From an uncultured Anaerosolibacter sp. (GTDB lineage Bacteria > Bacillota_A > Clostridia > Peptostreptococcales > Thermotaleaceae): a DNA stretch of 64,000 nt. Both the position numbers and the translations under genes were made by a program. Within the stretch, counting starts at the first letter, position 1, and each line of letters opens with the position of its first letter. The stretch covers positions 1 through 64,000 of the forward strand of contig CALECF010000049.1 in NCBI GenBank assembly GCA_937948705.1, given 5' to 3'. The notes beneath the pieces were generated by a model. It had not been told where the DNA came from, did not search any database, and was given only the letters and a program-made list of their open reading frames with translations. Shown here piece after piece: positions 54,756 to 63,500 of the stretch.

Positions 54756-55940
54756 TTATTTGGCTGAATATTTCTGCTGGAATACATACTCCCCATTCAC
54801 CATTTTGATGATAGCTGCATCCTTACCTTCTGGATTGTGGCTATCTTTACTAATGCTTATCTGTCCTGTTATTCCCTGTACACTTGTTGTTTCCAAGGCA
54901 TCCCGAATCGCTATAGAATCCACGCTGTTCGCCTTGATTACAGCTGCTTCCAATAGCTTCACAGCATCATAGGCCATATAGCCATTTAATTCAACTGCAC
55001 TATTGTATTTTGATTTGTATCCATCCTTGAAGCCCTGTACCTCCGGATCATTAAAATCTAGATGGTTGACAATGTAGCTACCTTCAATAGCGTCCTTTGC
55101 CATCTCAATCAATACATCGGAAGGCCATCCATCTCCACCCATAAGAACCGCGTTAATACCCAACTCCCTTGCTTGATTTGCACTTAGTGCTACTTCTTTA
55201 AAGAAGTACGGCATGAATATGATTTCTGGGTTTGCCTCTTTAATCTTGCTTAACTGAGGTCTAAAATCAACATCTCCTGATTTAAATGCCTCTTTAACAA
55301 CAATTTCTCCACCCTTCTCAACAAAGGTTTTCTCGAAGAACTCTGTGAGTCCTTGGGAATAGTCATCGGCTACATCATACAATACTGCCGCCTTCTTTAG
55401 GTTGAGAACATCCACGGCATATCCTGCTGCTACTGCTCCCTGATATGGATCTATAAAACAGACTCTGAAATTAAAAGGCTTTACTTTACCATCTACCACA
55501 GTAACCTTAGGATTGGTTGCAACTGTAGCAATATCAGGGACCTTCATTTCCTCCAGTACAGATGAAATGGCTATGGCTTGACCACTAGCATTTGGTCCTA
55601 TGATGGCAATAACCTTATCCTGAGAGGTCAGTCTTCTCACAGCATTTACAGCTTCTGCAGCATCTCCTCGGGTATCATATCCGATGACTTCCACTTGTTT
55701 TCCAAGGAGACCACCTTTTGCATTCATTTCTTCAAACATCATTTTGACAGTATTTAATTCGCATTGACCCCATACTGCTTGATCCCCAGTTAACGAACCG
55801 ATCCAGCCTACCTTTACAACCTCTGCCACAGCTGGTTCACTTGCATTGTCCTGTGCTGGTTTAGGTGTGCATCCGATCATTCCCAAGGATAATACTAGCA
55901 GCATCACGATCATGATAGAATAAATCTTTCTCCTCATCAT
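54756..55940 (-). CDS. livK: Branched-chain amino-acid binding lipoprotein LivK/LivJ
   Basis: Extracellular substrate-binding lipoprotein. Signal peptide with lipobox GMIGC (Cys about 24), then a type-I periplasmic-binding fold: VGWIGSLTGDQAVWGQ, VRRLTSQDKVIAIIGPNASGQ, and EEMKVPDIATVATNP. The ATG at 55940 has GGGGGG upstream; the earlier in-frame codons are not conserved. 394 residues. It heads the liv operon; the 55980-56182 stretch upstream has a TATAAT-like site but no clear -35. Confidence 0.94.
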   Translation of the reverse strand: MMRRKIYSIMIVMLLVLSLGMIGCTPKPAQDNASEPAVAEVVKVGWIGSLTGDQAVWGQCELNTVKMMFEEMNAKGGLLGKQVEVIGYDTRGDAAEAVNAVRRLTSQDKVIAIIGPNASGQAIAISSVLEEMKVPDIATVATNPKVTVVDGKVKPFNFRVCFIDPYQGAVAAGYAVDVLNLKKAAVLYDVADDYSQGLTEFFEKTFVEKGGEIVVKEAFKSGDVDFRPQLSKIKEANPEIIFMPYFFKEVALSANQARELGINAVLMGGDGWPSDVLIEMAKDAIEGSYIVNHLDFNDPEVQGFKDGYKSKYNSAVELNGYMAYDAVKLLEAAVIKANSVDSIAIRDALETTSVQGITGQISISKDSHNPEGKDAAIIKMVNGEYVFQQKYSAK

Positions 55941-56174
55941 ATATCCCCCCCATTTATACTGAAACTTTTGCAAAACCACTGGATCACCTTCAATAACCTT
56001 TGGTATTTCCTTTTCGTCTTGACCAAAGTTTCAATTTATAAATTAATATTATAGAAAGTGGACAAATATGAGGATTAATTTTATATTATGAAAACTTTGT
56101 TTTCTTTCTACAACTAAAATCCATATTGATGCTGAAAAATAATTGCAATACGATCTATCTTATTCAAACTTATT

Positions 56175-56215
56175 CAAAAAATAAAATAGATAGGGTGGAC
56201 CACCCTATCTATTTT
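56175..56215 (-). terminator. Strong terminator after the DEAD-box gene
   Basis: A nearly perfect 16-bp palindrome (arms AAAATAGATAGGGTGG and complement, 1-nt centre) followed by TTTTTTG on the minus strand, directly after the stop codon. Confidence 0.9.
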
Positions 56216-56217
56216 AT

Positions 56218-57801
56218 CTATCTGCCGCTGGCAGGTTCTGCATTCACTTTTTTTCCTCGAATACGCATTTTATTCATTCGTTTAATAACTCGATCTGCCT
56301 CTTCAACAGGTACTTCTACGAAAGTATACTTATCAAATATATCGATAGTCCCTACACGATTTCCTGGTAATCCCGCTTCATTAGCGATGGCACCCAAGAT
56401 ATCTCCAGCTCTTACACGGTCTCTCTTGCCTACATTCATAAACAATCTAGCCATTCCAGCCTCAGTTGCACCGGTATCCTCTAGTGGATCTTGGGCACCT
56501 GTAACAGTAATTTTATCTCTTTCCATCAATAGCTTCGCCAACGCTGCCGCCACATCAATGGAACTATATTCTTCAGTCAAACGCTCTACCAGATTGGTAT
56601 ACGCAGTTAAGTGACCATCTTGTATTGTTTTGATAATTCTATTAGAGAAAGTCTCCCTTTGTCTCTCTGCAATATCATTTAGGGACGGAATTGTTTTTCT
56701 CTTTATTTTGCTCTTAGTAAATCTCTCAATAGTCTTTAAAAGGCTAAGCTGTCTTCCAGTTACAAATGTATACGATACCCCCGCTTTTCCAGCACGGCCC
56801 GTTCTTCCAATTCTGTGAACATAGTATTCGATATCCTCAGGTATATCATAATTGATTACCAGGTTTACATTGTCCACATCTATACCTCTTGCTGCTACAT
56901 CTGTCGCAATCAAAACTTCAATAGTTCCTTCTCTAAACTTCTTCATTACCCGGTCTCTTTGACTCTGCTTTAAGTCACCATGAATTCCCTCTACAAAATG
57001 CCCTCTGCTTTGGAGGCTCTCTACCAGCTCATCTACACCTCTTTTTGTTCTAGAGAAGATTACAGTCAATCCAGATTTTTCCATATCCAATATTCTGGAT
57101 AAAACTTCGAGCTTGTCTTTTTCTTTTACTTCAAAATAATATTGTTCAATAAGAGGCACAGTAAGCTCCTCATGAACAACCCTAATCTTTTTAGGGTTCT
57201 TTTGATAATTTTTTGCTAAGTCCTCAATTTCCCTTGGCATTGTGGCTGAAAATAACACGGTTTGTCTACTTTCAGGTGTCTCATTTAAAATGCTCTCAAT
57301 ATCCTCTAAAAATCCCATATCTAGCATTTGATCTGCTTCATCCAATACCACCATTTGAATATCTTGAAGCTTGATTGTTCTTCTACGTATATGATCCAAA
57401 AGTCTCCCCGGCGTTCCTACGACAATTTGAACCCCTGCCTTTAGCGCCTTTATCTGACGTTCGATGGGCTGTCCACCATATATGGCCAGGGTCTTCACCC
57501 CATGCATATGCTTTGCAAACTTACAAAGTTCATCCGCTACCTGCATTGCAAGTTCTCTCGTTGGCGTCATGATCAAAGCTTGAGGATTCCTCGTATTAAG
57601 ATCCAGAGCTTGCAATATAGGCATACCAAAAGCAGCTGTTTTACCAGTTCCCGTCTGGGCTTGACCAACAATATCTCTACCTGCTAACATATCAGGGATT
57701 GCAGTCTTTTGAATCGGTGTAGGCTCTTCAAATCCTAGATCATCAATTGCCTTAAGTATTTCATTTCTTAATCCTAATTCTTTAAAAGTCATCATTTCCA
57801 T
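56218..57801 (-). CDS. DEAD-box RNA helicase with DbpA-type RNA-binding domain
   Basis: An ATP-dependent RNA helicase of 527 residues. Motifs in order: Q motif (EEPTPIQKTAIP), I AQTGTGKTAAFG, Ia PTRELAMQ, II VLDEADQML, III SATMP, then VIFSRTKRGVDEL, ATDVAARGIDV and YVHRIGRTGRAG in the second RecA domain. The last 75 residues (RLFMNVGKRDRVRAGDILGAI...TFVEVP) match the DbpA RNA-recognition domain of CshA/DbpA-like helicases. Likely roles are ribosome assembly and cold response. Confidence 0.95.
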   Translation of the reverse strand: MEMMTFKELGLRNEILKAIDDLGFEEPTPIQKTAIPDMLAGRDIVGQAQTGTGKTAAFGMPILQALDLNTRNPQALIMTPTRELAMQVADELCKFAKHMHGVKTLAIYGGQPIERQIKALKAGVQIVVGTPGRLLDHIRRRTIKLQDIQMVVLDEADQMLDMGFLEDIESILNETPESRQTVLFSATMPREIEDLAKNYQKNPKKIRVVHEELTVPLIEQYYFEVKEKDKLEVLSRILDMEKSGLTVIFSRTKRGVDELVESLQSRGHFVEGIHGDLKQSQRDRVMKKFREGTIEVLIATDVAARGIDVDNVNLVINYDIPEDIEYYVHRIGRTGRAGKAGVSYTFVTGRQLSLLKTIERFTKSKIKRKTIPSLNDIAERQRETFSNRIIKTIQDGHLTAYTNLVERLTEEYSSIDVAAALAKLLMERDKITVTGAQDPLEDTGATEAGMARLFMNVGKRDRVRAGDILGAIANEAGLPGNRVGTIDIFDKYTFVEVPVEEADRVIKRMNKMRIRGKKVNAEPASGR

Positions 57802-57971
57802 TTTTTCATCTCTCCTAATTTCTATATCTGTTGTCTATGAATTACCTATTATTTCACGTTTATGTAATAGTATTATTCTCCTCTCAGCTATTTTTTATCC
57901 GATTTCGTACAAGCAGTTATATTGTGTCTTGATTGTTCATATAATGAAAAGCAAGGATTGGAGGTCAATTT

Positions 57972-58457
57972 ATGGATCTAAATACACCGGACAAAATAAA
58001 ACGCAAAACAATTCCCGTTCATCAAAAATTTAATGCTTTTAAAATCATGTCTTTATCAAAGCAACTTGAAAGAATATTTAAAACGATCTTTTCCTGTAGG
58101 ATATTGACGGATCCCCAAGAAAACACATGGACTTTTACATATCACTCCCAAAGGGATATTACTATTACCCTGAGCTTTCACGATCATTATACGAAGCATT
58201 ATTCCCATATTACCATAAAAGAATACAATATACCACACATTTTTCGAGACAAAGACATTGACAAGGAAATACTACACGTTATTTTTAAGTTCATAGAGAA
58301 TCTCGATTTTGACATTCTTATTTTTTATGTAGATTCCATGGCCAATGCAAAGCTATGTGAAAACTTCAATTTTAAACAACTTAACTATCATGAAATGTTT
58401 CTAACCCTAAAACCAAAATTCATTATAAAGCCCAGTGTTTGCAACAGCAAACCATAA
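57972..58457 (+). CDS. Protein of unknown function
   Basis: I do not recognise this 161-residue soluble protein. It has several aromatic-rich, strand-like stretches (TWTFTYHSQRDITITLSFHDHY, HYSHITIKEYNI) and two Cys near the ends. TTGGAGG lies 8 nt before the ATG. It is a rare + strand gene between two minus-strand genes and ends in a terminator shared with the ABC-F gene. A -10-like TATAAT lies about 30 bp upstream without a clear -35. Confidence 0.62.
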   Translation: MDLNTPDKIKRKTIPVHQKFNAFKIMSLSKQLERIFKTIFSCRILTDPQENTWTFTYHSQRDITITLSFHDHYTKHYSHITIKEYNIPHIFRDKDIDKEILHVIFKFIENLDFDILIFYVDSMANAKLCENFNFKQLNYHEMFLTLKPKFIIKPSVCNSKP

Positions 58458-58461
58458 AGAC

Positions 58462-58490
58462 AAAGCCTCATACATAATGTACGAGGCTTT
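58462..58490. terminator. Bidirectional terminator between convergent genes
   Basis: AAAGCCTCATACAT pairs with ATGTACGAGGCTTT with one mismatch; A and T runs lie on both sides. It ends both the unknown + strand gene and the ABC-F gene. Confidence 0.75.
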
Positions 58491-58497
58491 ATAGTCA

Positions 58498-60054
58498 TTA
58501 AACGATTTTATTGCTCCAGTTTTCTACATTCCAAACATCCGTAATCCAATCTTGGTAGAATTCTGGTTCGTGGCACACAAATAGTACCGTTCCCTTAAAA
58601 TCCTTTATTGCCTTTTTTAATTCTTCCTTTGCCTCCACATCTAAATGGTTTGTTGGCTCATCGAGAACCAATACATTACATTCTCTTTGCATCAGCTTAC
58701 TCAATCTTACCTTTGCCTGTTCACCACCGCTTAAAACCTTCATCTGGCTTGTTATACGATCATTTCCAAGCCCAGCTAACGCAAGGGCCTGTCTTACCTC
58801 AAACTGAGTAAAGGCAGGAAACTCACTCCATAATTCATCTAATGCAGAACGATCATTATTATAATTTGACTCCTGCTCAAAATAACCCGGAATCACATAA
58901 TCCCCATGTTCAACCTTCCCACCATAAGGTGTGATAAATCCCAGTAATGTTTTTAACAGGGTTGATTTTCCTAAACCGTTACATCCTACAATGGCTATCT
59001 TCTGCCCCCGCTCTAAACTTATATTCAGAGGCTTTGTCAATGGGCCGTCGTAACCAATCACCAAATCTTTGGTAGTAAAAATGAATCGACCAGGCGTTCT
59101 AGCTTCCTTGAAGAAGAAAGTTGGCTTTGTCTTTTCCCTTGGTTTTTCAATTAACTCGATTTTGTCCAGTCTCTTCTGACGGCTATTTGCCATTCCCCGT
59201 GTAGCCACTCTCGCCTTGTTTCGAGCAATAAAATCCTCAAGCTTTGCAATTTCTTGCTGTTGTCGATTGAACGCATTAATTTGTTGTCCCTTTTTGATCT
59301 CATACAATCTCATAAAGTCATTGTAATTTCCTACATATCTTGAAAGTTCTCTATTCTCCACATGATAGATGATGTTTACAACTTTATTTAAGAATTCAAT
59401 ATCATGGGATATAAGCACAAAGCTGTTTTCATAATCCTGTAAAAACTTCGTCAACCAATCGATATGCTCCACGTCCAGATAGTTGGTAGGCTCGTCCAGA
59501 AGTAATATTGTAGGTTTCTCAAGTAACAGCTTCGCCAGAAGTACCTTAGTACGCTGTCCCCCACTAAGATCTTGTACCTCTCTATCGAAACCAATAGCGC
59601 CAAGTCCCAATCCATTTCCGACCTCTTCTACCTTGGCGTCAATCATATAAAATCCGCTAGATTCCAATGTGTTTTGGATATCTCCCATGTCCTCTAGAAG
59701 TTTTTCCAGCTCCCCTTCATCAACTTCTGCCATCCGATCCCCAATCTGCAGCATTTCTTCCTCTAGTTCAAACAAATACTTAAATGCATCCCTTAAAACT
59801 TCACGTATCGTCTTGCCTGGTGTCAAATTGGTATGCTGATCCAAGTAACCTACCTTCACACGATTCGACCAAATCACATTCCCATCATCGGGCGTTAGCT
59901 TACCAGTAACAATATTTAAAAATGTAGATTTGCCCTCTCCATTTGCACCTATCAATCCTACATGCTCGCCCTTTAAGAGCCGGAAGGATACATCTTGGAA
60001 AATGGCGCGATCACCAAAACCATGGCTTATATTTTGAACTGTCAAAACACTCAT
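58498..60054 (-). CDS. ABC-F family ATPase
   Basis: A soluble twin ABC ATPase of the ABC-F family that acts on ribosomes (translation factor or antibiotic protection). Two Walker A loops GANGEGKST (near 37-45) and GCNGLGKST (near 352-360), two signatures LSGGQRTKV and LSGGEQAKV, and DEPTNYLD/DEPTNHLD are visible, with a charged linker between the domains. It lacks an obvious long antibiotic-resistance domain, so a housekeeping YbiT/YkpA-like role is more likely. The ATG at 60054 follows AAAGGAG; 518 residues. Confidence 0.92.
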   Translation of the reverse strand: MSVLTVQNISHGFGDRAIFQDVSFRLLKGEHVGLIGANGEGKSTFLNIVTGKLTPDDGNVIWSNRVKVGYLDQHTNLTPGKTIREVLRDAFKYLFELEEEMLQIGDRMAEVDEGELEKLLEDMGDIQNTLESSGFYMIDAKVEEVGNGLGLGAIGFDREVQDLSGGQRTKVLLAKLLLEKPTILLLDEPTNYLDVEHIDWLTKFLQDYENSFVLISHDIEFLNKVVNIIYHVENRELSRYVGNYNDFMRLYEIKKGQQINAFNRQQQEIAKLEDFIARNKARVATRGMANSRQKRLDKIELIEKPREKTKPTFFFKEARTPGRFIFTTKDLVIGYDGPLTKPLNISLERGQKIAIVGCNGLGKSTLLKTLLGFITPYGGKVEHGDYVIPGYFEQESNYNNDRSALDELWSEFPAFTQFEVRQALALAGLGNDRITSQMKVLSGGEQAKVRLSKLMQRECNVLVLDEPTNHLDVEAKEELKKAIKDFKGTVLFVCHEPEFYQDWITDVWNVENWSNKIV

Positions 60055-60160
60055 CGTTTTTTCTCCTTTGCTCTTCAATATACATACCTTTCTATTTTAT
60101 AACAAAATCATCTAAAATTCAAAATAAATAAATGGAATTTTTCATTTTACAGTATAACAA

Positions 60161-60192
60161 AAATTTGCAGCAGAATTCCTGCTGCAAATTTC
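60161..60192 (-). terminator. Terminator after the propeller-like gene
   Basis: AAATTTGCAGCAG/CTGCTGCAAATTT (perfect 13-bp stem, loop GAATT) with T residues following on the minus strand. Confidence 0.85.
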
Positions 60193-60194
60193 AT

Positions 60195-61514
60195 TTACTT
60201 TCTTGGGGCGAATAGTAATCCTCTTCGCTTTCTATTTAAAAAGTCTTCAATACTCTCTATTTTTTCTTCTAATCTTTTTATTTCTGCTTTTAGCTGATCT
60301 ATTTCTTGATCCTTTGTTGTATCAATTTTTGGCTCCTGCTGTCCAATTCCCTTCACTGACCTATCATCCTTCACTTCTTTTTTTTCCATGGAATTCAATA
60401 TAATCTTCAACCCCCTTAATTCTTCACTCATCGTATTGGATGGGTTCCCATCTACTTCTTTTTTTTTTAGTTTTAGTGGAATTTCTGTTGCTTGATCTAA
60501 GTCGCCAAATCCAATAAAAGAAAACGCAGGAAATTCTCTGCCGAATGAATAGTTCAGCAAGTAATTTCTCTTTAAATTCTCATCGTTGCTTAGGAACTTA
60601 TATCGCACAAATGGTTGTTCTTTAGATGCTTTCCACAAATAAGGGACACTCCAAGTATTTCCCATGTCGGTTGTAAAGCTGCTGACAACCTGATCATATT
60701 CTGTCCATATTACCCAAAGCTTTTTATCATTATATACAAAGATAGGATAGGAGCAATTGGCAGGATTTGAAACATATCCTTCGGTCGTTTTTGTTACTTG
60801 GCTACCTTTCATCCTATATCCTTCATATTTAACAACAAGATTACCTTCTATATATTCGCTATAGGTTAAATGCAAATTATCTTTGCTCGTCATGAGTATA
60901 TCTAAATACATTTTAGAGTTCGATCCAAATGTTAGCTGTACACTAGCGCCCCATTTCTTGTTGAACGTATCAAATGTCTTTAAAAAGATCTGTTCTTCAT
61001 TTTTTATTTGGTTATAATAGCATAATATTAATCGATCTTTTTCCATATACAATTGAAATGGATTTAGCACTTCTTTTCTTCCTATATCCTCTACCTCATA
61101 GGTATTCCAAGCCTGTTTCTCATACTGATGATGGTAGACTCTATAACGGCGCTCACTTTCTACGCTAGAGACACAGTACACAACGTGCACTGCCTTTTCA
61201 TAGGCTGTGATGTTCAGATTATATATTTTTGTAGGATTTGCCTCAACCAAAGTGCTGGTGCGCCACGTACTATTGATATAGTCGAGTAATAGAATGCTTC
61301 CATCATTTTTCTGACAGGCGACATACAATGTGTCATCCTTATCAATCACCACATCGAATTCTACAGAACAATTCTCTATCAGCACAGTTTTTTCAGTGCT
61401 CCCTAGAACCTTATCAAAGTATACCAACACAATTTTTTCTTCGCTCCATAGAAAGCTGTATATATTCCCAAAACTGTCACTAACTAAAACACTCGCCTGA
61501 TTTACAAAACCCAT
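60195..61514 (-). CDS. Predicted beta-propeller protein with C-terminal coiled coil
   Basis: I do not recognise a named family. The first 340 residues are a run of short beta-strand repeats with aromatic and Asp/Gly turns, and one Asp-box-like motif (TTDMGNTW) as in sialidase propellers. A charged linker (about 355-395) leads to a coiled coil (IDQLKAEIKRLEEKIESIEDFL) and a basic end. There is no signal peptide. The ATG at 61514 has GGAG just upstream; the extended frame is less likely. It is divergent from the Cys-rich gene, sharing a 234-bp promoter region. Confidence 0.65.
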   Translation of the reverse strand: MGFVNQASVLVSDSFGNIYSFLWSEEKIVLVYFDKVLGSTEKTVLIENCSVEFDVVIDKDDTLYVACQKNDGSILLLDYINSTWRTSTLVEANPTKIYNLNITAYEKAVHVVYCVSSVESERRYRVYHHQYEKQAWNTYEVEDIGRKEVLNPFQLYMEKDRLILCYYNQIKNEEQIFLKTFDTFNKKWGASVQLTFGSNSKMYLDILMTSKDNLHLTYSEYIEGNLVVKYEGYRMKGSQVTKTTEGYVSNPANCSYPIFVYNDKKLWVIWTEYDQVVSSFTTDMGNTWSVPYLWKASKEQPFVRYKFLSNDENLKRNYLLNYSFGREFPAFSFIGFGDLDQATEIPLKLKKKEVDGNPSNTMSEELRGLKIILNSMEKKEVKDDRSVKGIGQQEPKIDTTKDQEIDQLKAEIKRLEEKIESIEDFLNRKRRGLLFAPRK

Positions 61515-61648
61515 ACTCCCACCACCCCATAAAATAATGCATTGCTTAGCCAATTCCATGAACCATTATCAAAGAAAGCGAATAACGTATAGTATATATT
61601 TTAAGCAAATCCCTTCATATCACCTTATTCTAGGTTTATATAAAATAT

Positions 61649-61679
61649 GTCAAATTCCATAACATGAGTAACATAAAAT
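61649..61679 (+). promoter_or_regulatory. Candidate sigE-type promoter for the Cys-rich protein gene
   Basis: GTCAAATT (61649-61656), 15 bp, CATAAAAT (61672-61679), one or two mismatches from the mother-cell sigE pattern. The ATG lies 70 bp downstream after AAGGAGG. The region is AT-rich, so the call is tentative. Confidence 0.35.
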
Positions 61680-61748
61680 TCCCCGTAGAATATACTGGCA
61701 TTAGAAATAAACATTTCTAAATATTCTTGATAATAAGGAGGTAAGCTT

Positions 61749-62684
61749 ATGGCAGGCACCCACAATAATGATGTATTAGGTCTTTCTATTACCGATAGAT
61801 GCTGTAGGGGTACTACAGGTTGTGATTGGGATGGCACTCTTCGCCGAGTCGTCAATGAGCCCATCTATGTTCAGAAAGTATATGATGCAGCCTTATTCAA
61901 TCTTCAAGGTTTAAGAACTGCAGCAAATCAAGTATTCTCTCCGTCCCTAGGCGCAGGTGCGAGAATCATTAGAATACTAGATATTCGTTGCAGAAAATTC
62001 TTTAATCCCGCTAATATTAATGATGCAAGAAATCTAAGGGCAATCCCTACAACAACTATTTCTGGCGGAGAAATCGTAGAAGATGGCTGCGGAAATCCTG
62101 TTCGTGTCATCGGCCCCGATGGTACTGCTTCTGAAACAATCGTCTATGTAGATACGCAAGATTGTGATGAAGAAGGAAGAGGCACACCTATTTTTGGAAC
62201 TCAGAATATTGACATCGTAGGGAGTGTTGTAATAGAAATAGATGTCCTATTTACCGATGATTGCGATAAAGAATGCGAAGCGACATTAAGTGCAAACATT
62301 CCAATTGGCACAGAGCAAAATCCACTATTACTCACTAATTTCTTCGAATTATGTATACCATCTGTATTCGATACAGCATTCTTGCCAAGATTCACAGAAT
62401 TCTGTAACATCAGCTGTGAAACAAGATTGGCAACAAACAGTATTTCAAGGGATATCATGATTGACCCTAGAACTGGAACAGTAAGAGCTAACTTATTGAT
62501 CGCTTTATGTGTAACATGCGAGAAGAAAATTATCGTTCCTGTACAATTATGTGTATTATCTACTGGTTTCCCTATACTTTCAGCAGAAATTGCACCTATT
62601 TGCTCCAGCTTCCCACAGTTATTCCCAACTCAGATTGACAGAACTCGCCCCTGTGTTCAAGAGGCTGAGATTGAATTAGAGTAG
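61749..62684 (+). CDS. Cysteine-rich protein, possible spore-surface protein
   Basis: A 311-residue protein with 16 Cys, including CC near 18-19, ITDRCC, DDCDKEC and ALCVTCEKK, and no signal peptide. The sequence is otherwise acidic and strand-rich with duplicated-looking segments (IPIGTEQNPLLLTNFFELCIP, NLLIALCVTC). Cysteine-rich, leaderless proteins in spore-formers are often coat or exosporium components; that role is inferred, not shown. AAGGAGG lies 8 nt before the ATG. It is divergent from the propeller gene and has its own terminator. Confidence 0.72.
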   Translation: MAGTHNNDVLGLSITDRCCRGTTGCDWDGTLRRVVNEPIYVQKVYDAALFNLQGLRTAANQVFSPSLGAGARIIRILDIRCRKFFNPANINDARNLRAIPTTTISGGEIVEDGCGNPVRVIGPDGTASETIVYVDTQDCDEEGRGTPIFGTQNIDIVGSVVIEIDVLFTDDCDKECEATLSANIPIGTEQNPLLLTNFFELCIPSVFDTAFLPRFTEFCNISCETRLATNSISRDIMIDPRTGTVRANLLIALCVTCEKKIIVPVQLCVLSTGFPILSAEIAPICSSFPQLFPTQIDRTRPCVQEAEIELE

Positions 62685-62693
62685 AACCAAATA

Positions 62694-62723
62694 AAAAACA
62701 CTCTTTCCGAAAGAGTGTTTTTT
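62694..62723 (+). terminator. Terminator after the Cys-rich protein gene
   Basis: AAAAAACACTCTTTC/GAAAGAGTGTTTTTT: a nearly perfect stem with T run immediately after the stop codon. Confidence 0.9.
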
Positions 62724-62829
62724 ATTGTTTAGGCTCTGTTAAAGAATGATATTGCTATTATAACTGTTTTAAGAGGGACCCCAGGAGTTCCTTTGATTCG
62801 TAATACAAGAAAGAAGCGACATAATAGCA

Positions 62830-62899
62830 GGGTGTGGACCTATGTGTCCACCCGTAGAATTTACTTATGTTCTTGAGGGCAAACACCTAGGTCTGCCCC
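62830..62899. repeat. Two REP-like palindromes
   Basis: GGGTGTGGACCTATGTGTCCACCC (62830-62853) and GGGCAAACACCTAGGTCTGCCCC (62877-62899) are related imperfect palindromes with the form GGGnGnAC-CTATGTG-GTnCnCCC. Similar G+C palindromes recur between genes in many clostridia. They lie in the 62724-63094 gap along with a gene remnant. Confidence 0.5.
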
Positions 62900-62932
62900 T
62901 CCTTCGAGCAACGCCGCACTTGCTGTCATTCG

Positions 62933-63067
62933 TCATGAATCATAATGATTGGATGAGAACCCAATGGAATAATTGCTTCTTCTAAGGTCTTTGGCCTCCA
63001 TTTGATTCATCACTAAAACTACTATCATGAGTAATGTCGCTGCTCTTATGTTCCATTTCTTTTTCAT
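62933..63067 (-). pseudogene. Remnant of a gene for an exported protein
   Basis: The minus strand has AAAGGAG 7 nt before an ATG and opens with a signal-peptide-like stretch (MKKKWNIRAATLLMIVVLVM), then stops after 44 codons. A different frame over the same DNA reads PKTLEEAIIPLGSHPIIMIHDE before another stop, which looks more protein-like than the in-frame text, suggesting a frameshift near 62995. No homologous continuation follows. The gene is probably decayed. Confidence 0.5.
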
Positions 63068-63094
63068 AGATTTCTCCTTTGTCACCAAGGTGCA

Positions 63095-63490
63095 TTATTC
63101 CCATTTTAATAGCGATATGAATCCATTGTTTTCTCTTGCCAATCCAAACTTATTATAGAAAGCTTCTTCTTCTGGCTTTGTGATCAAAATTGGGTTTAGC
63201 TTATTTTCCTTTAGAAATGTTAATAAATTCTCAACGATCTTTGTACCAATACCCTGACCTTGATAATCCTTATGCACAAGCAATCTCAAAATATAGGCAT
63301 GCTTGATTCCATCAGAGAGAACTTGAACAAAACCAATGAGTTTTCCTTCCTCATTACGAGCAGTAATCCACCCCCAGGATAGTTCTAACGCCTTATTTAA
63401 TTTTTCTACTGGGCTTATTCCCCATCCTATTGACTGCAGCAATTCGTTTAGCTCTTTAGCACTAACTTCAGTATTTCTCTCAATCTTCAT
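63095..63490 (-). CDS. GNAT-family N-acetyltransferase
   Basis: A 131-residue acyl-CoA-dependent acetyltransferase with motif A RLLVHKDYQGQGIGTKIVENLL and the C-terminal EEAFYNKFGL typical of GNAT proteins. The substrate is unknown. The ATG at 63490 has GGGAGA upstream and overlaps the tail of the upstream S66 gene's region by chance closeness (11 bp gap), indicating co-transcription. Confidence 0.88.
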   Translation of the reverse strand: MKIERNTEVSAKELNELLQSIGWGISPVEKLNKALELSWGWITARNEEGKLIGFVQVLSDGIKHAYILRLLVHKDYQGQGIGTKIVENLLTFLKENKLNPILITKPEEEAFYNKFGLARENNGFISLLKWE

Positions 63491-63500
63491 GATATTCTCC

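Noticed and set aside
55990..56035. Inverted repeat CTTTGGT/ACCAAAG upstream of livK as a possible operator or riboswitch stem
   Set aside because: The stem is 7-8 bp with a long loop and no known aptamer pattern; insufficient evidence.
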